Below are positions 63,619 through 64,000 of a stretch of 64,000 nt of DNA, piece after piece (the stretch's first letter is position 1; every line of letters starts with the position of its first letter). The notes beneath the pieces were generated by a model. It was not told the origin of the DNA. It did no database searches and saw only the letters and a program-made list of their open reading frames with translations. Both the position numbers and the translations under genes were made by a program. Source of the stretch: Alteraurantiacibacter aquimixticola (GTDB taxonomy: Bacteria; Pseudomonadota; Alphaproteobacteria; Sphingomonadales; Sphingomonadaceae); contig NZ_SSHH01000002.1 in the NCBI RefSeq assembly GCF_004965515.1, forward strand, positions 1-64,000, read 5' to 3'.

Positions 63619-64000
63619 GTGAACTTCATCACGGTCATCGTATTCGCGCCATTGCTGGCGGCGATCGTCGCGGGGCTGGGCAACCGCGCCATCGGCAATG
63701 TGCCGGCCAAGGCCATCACCACGGGCGCCCTGTTCCTGTCCTGCCTGCTCAGCTGGCCGATCTTCATCGGCTTCCTGATGGGGTCTGAGACCGCCTCGGT
63801 CGTCCCGGTGCTCGACTGGGTGCGCTCGGGTGCGATGGAATTCGACTGGGCACTGCGTGTCGACACTCTGACGGCGGTGATGCTGGTGGTGATCACCACC
63901 GTCTCCGCACTCGTCCACCTCTATAGCTGGGGCTATATGGCGGAGGACCCGGATCAGCCGCGCTTCTTCGCTTATCTGAGCCTGTTCACCTTCGCCATGC
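63619..64000 (+). CDS. nuoL: NADH-quinone oxidoreductase subunit L (partial, runs off the window)
   Basis: The first 127 residues of the large antiporter-like membrane subunit (ND5 type). GTG 63619 has AAGGA seven bases upstream. Three N-terminal hydrophobic helices (residues 3-20, 33-54 and 80-97) precede the start of the proton-pumping core, with [18 protein letters not shown] in the family position. The frame is open at the window end. Confidence 0.93.
   Translation, partial: MNFITVIVFAPLLAAIVAGLGNRAIGNVPAKAITTGALFLSCLLSWPIFIGFLMGSETASVVPVLDWVRSGAMEFDWALRVDTLTAVMLVVITTVSALVHLYSWGYMAEDPDQPRFFAYLSLFTFAM

Noticed and set aside
1-64000. tRNA, rRNA, insertion sequence, integrase or prophage genes
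   Set aside because: I looked for cloverleaf-like blocks, transposase motifs and flanking repeats on both strands and found none I could support.

Overview
The window is chromosomal DNA from a high-G+C alphaproteobacterium. The best guess is Sphingomonadales, family Erythrobacteraceae (Erythrobacter/Qipengyuania/Altererythrobacter relatives). This rests on the family-level look of the proteins (split-S1 RNase E, sphingomonad-type exosortase-A locus, alphaproteobacterial Nuo order with subunits as separate genes) and on two interspersed palindromes of a kind common in sphingomonads (6993-7076 and 60535-60629). Genes are packed tightly, with many ATGA/TGATG/GTGA stop-start overlaps. I see no rRNA, tRNA, CRISPR, insertion sequence or prophage.

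Left part (1-13539): an OmpA-type outer-membrane protein (cut by the window edge), a PA0069-type radical SAM protein, then on the minus strand a chain of UDG-like protein, lytic transglycosylase and MoaB. ETF-ubiquinone oxidoreductase, ispE with an N-formylglutamate amidohydrolase, and an ilvD-lipoprotein-nnr-rRNA methyltransferase operon follow on the plus strand.

Middle (13498-31917): a nearly complete exosortase A (XrtA/PEP-CTERM) exopolysaccharide locus. A minus-strand arm encodes two alpha/beta hydrolases and an N-acyltransferase joined in frame to an acyl carrier protein. A plus-strand arm encodes an AMP-forming acyl-CoA ligase, a PLP decarboxylase, polysaccharide export lipoprotein, chain-length protein, tyrosine autokinase, outer-membrane beta-barrel, ExeA-like ATPase, polysaccharide deacetylase, FemAB-like protein, glycosyltransferase, exosortase A and an AsnB-like amidotransferase. 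The export, kinase and chain-length genes build and export an envelope polysaccharide. The ligase, ACP, acyltransferase, decarboxylase, hydrolases and amidotransferase look like a small-molecule acyl/amide chemistry module whose product is not known. No PEP-CTERM substrate protein is visible here.

Right-middle (31914-50956): zapE and an isolated sdhB, an SDR, a methyltransferase, RNase E with a long leader, then amidase, PBP1A and prfB on the plus strand, a lipoprotein-type methyltransferase, nitronate monooxygenase-like protein and hydrolase, an ammonium transporter, an SH3 protein, two small paralogous lipoproteins and a thiolase.

Right end (51215-64000): the respiratory complex I operon nuoA-B-C-D-E-F-G-H-I-J-K-L (nuoL cut by the window end). 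It is unusual because five non-Nuo genes are inserted in it with stop-start coupling: a one-helix membrane protein, an NTF2-like protein and an exported protein between nuoD and nuoE, an exported protein between nuoF and nuoG, and another between nuoH and nuoI. A palindromic repeat between nuoG and nuoH is itself an open 45-codon frame that bridges the two genes.
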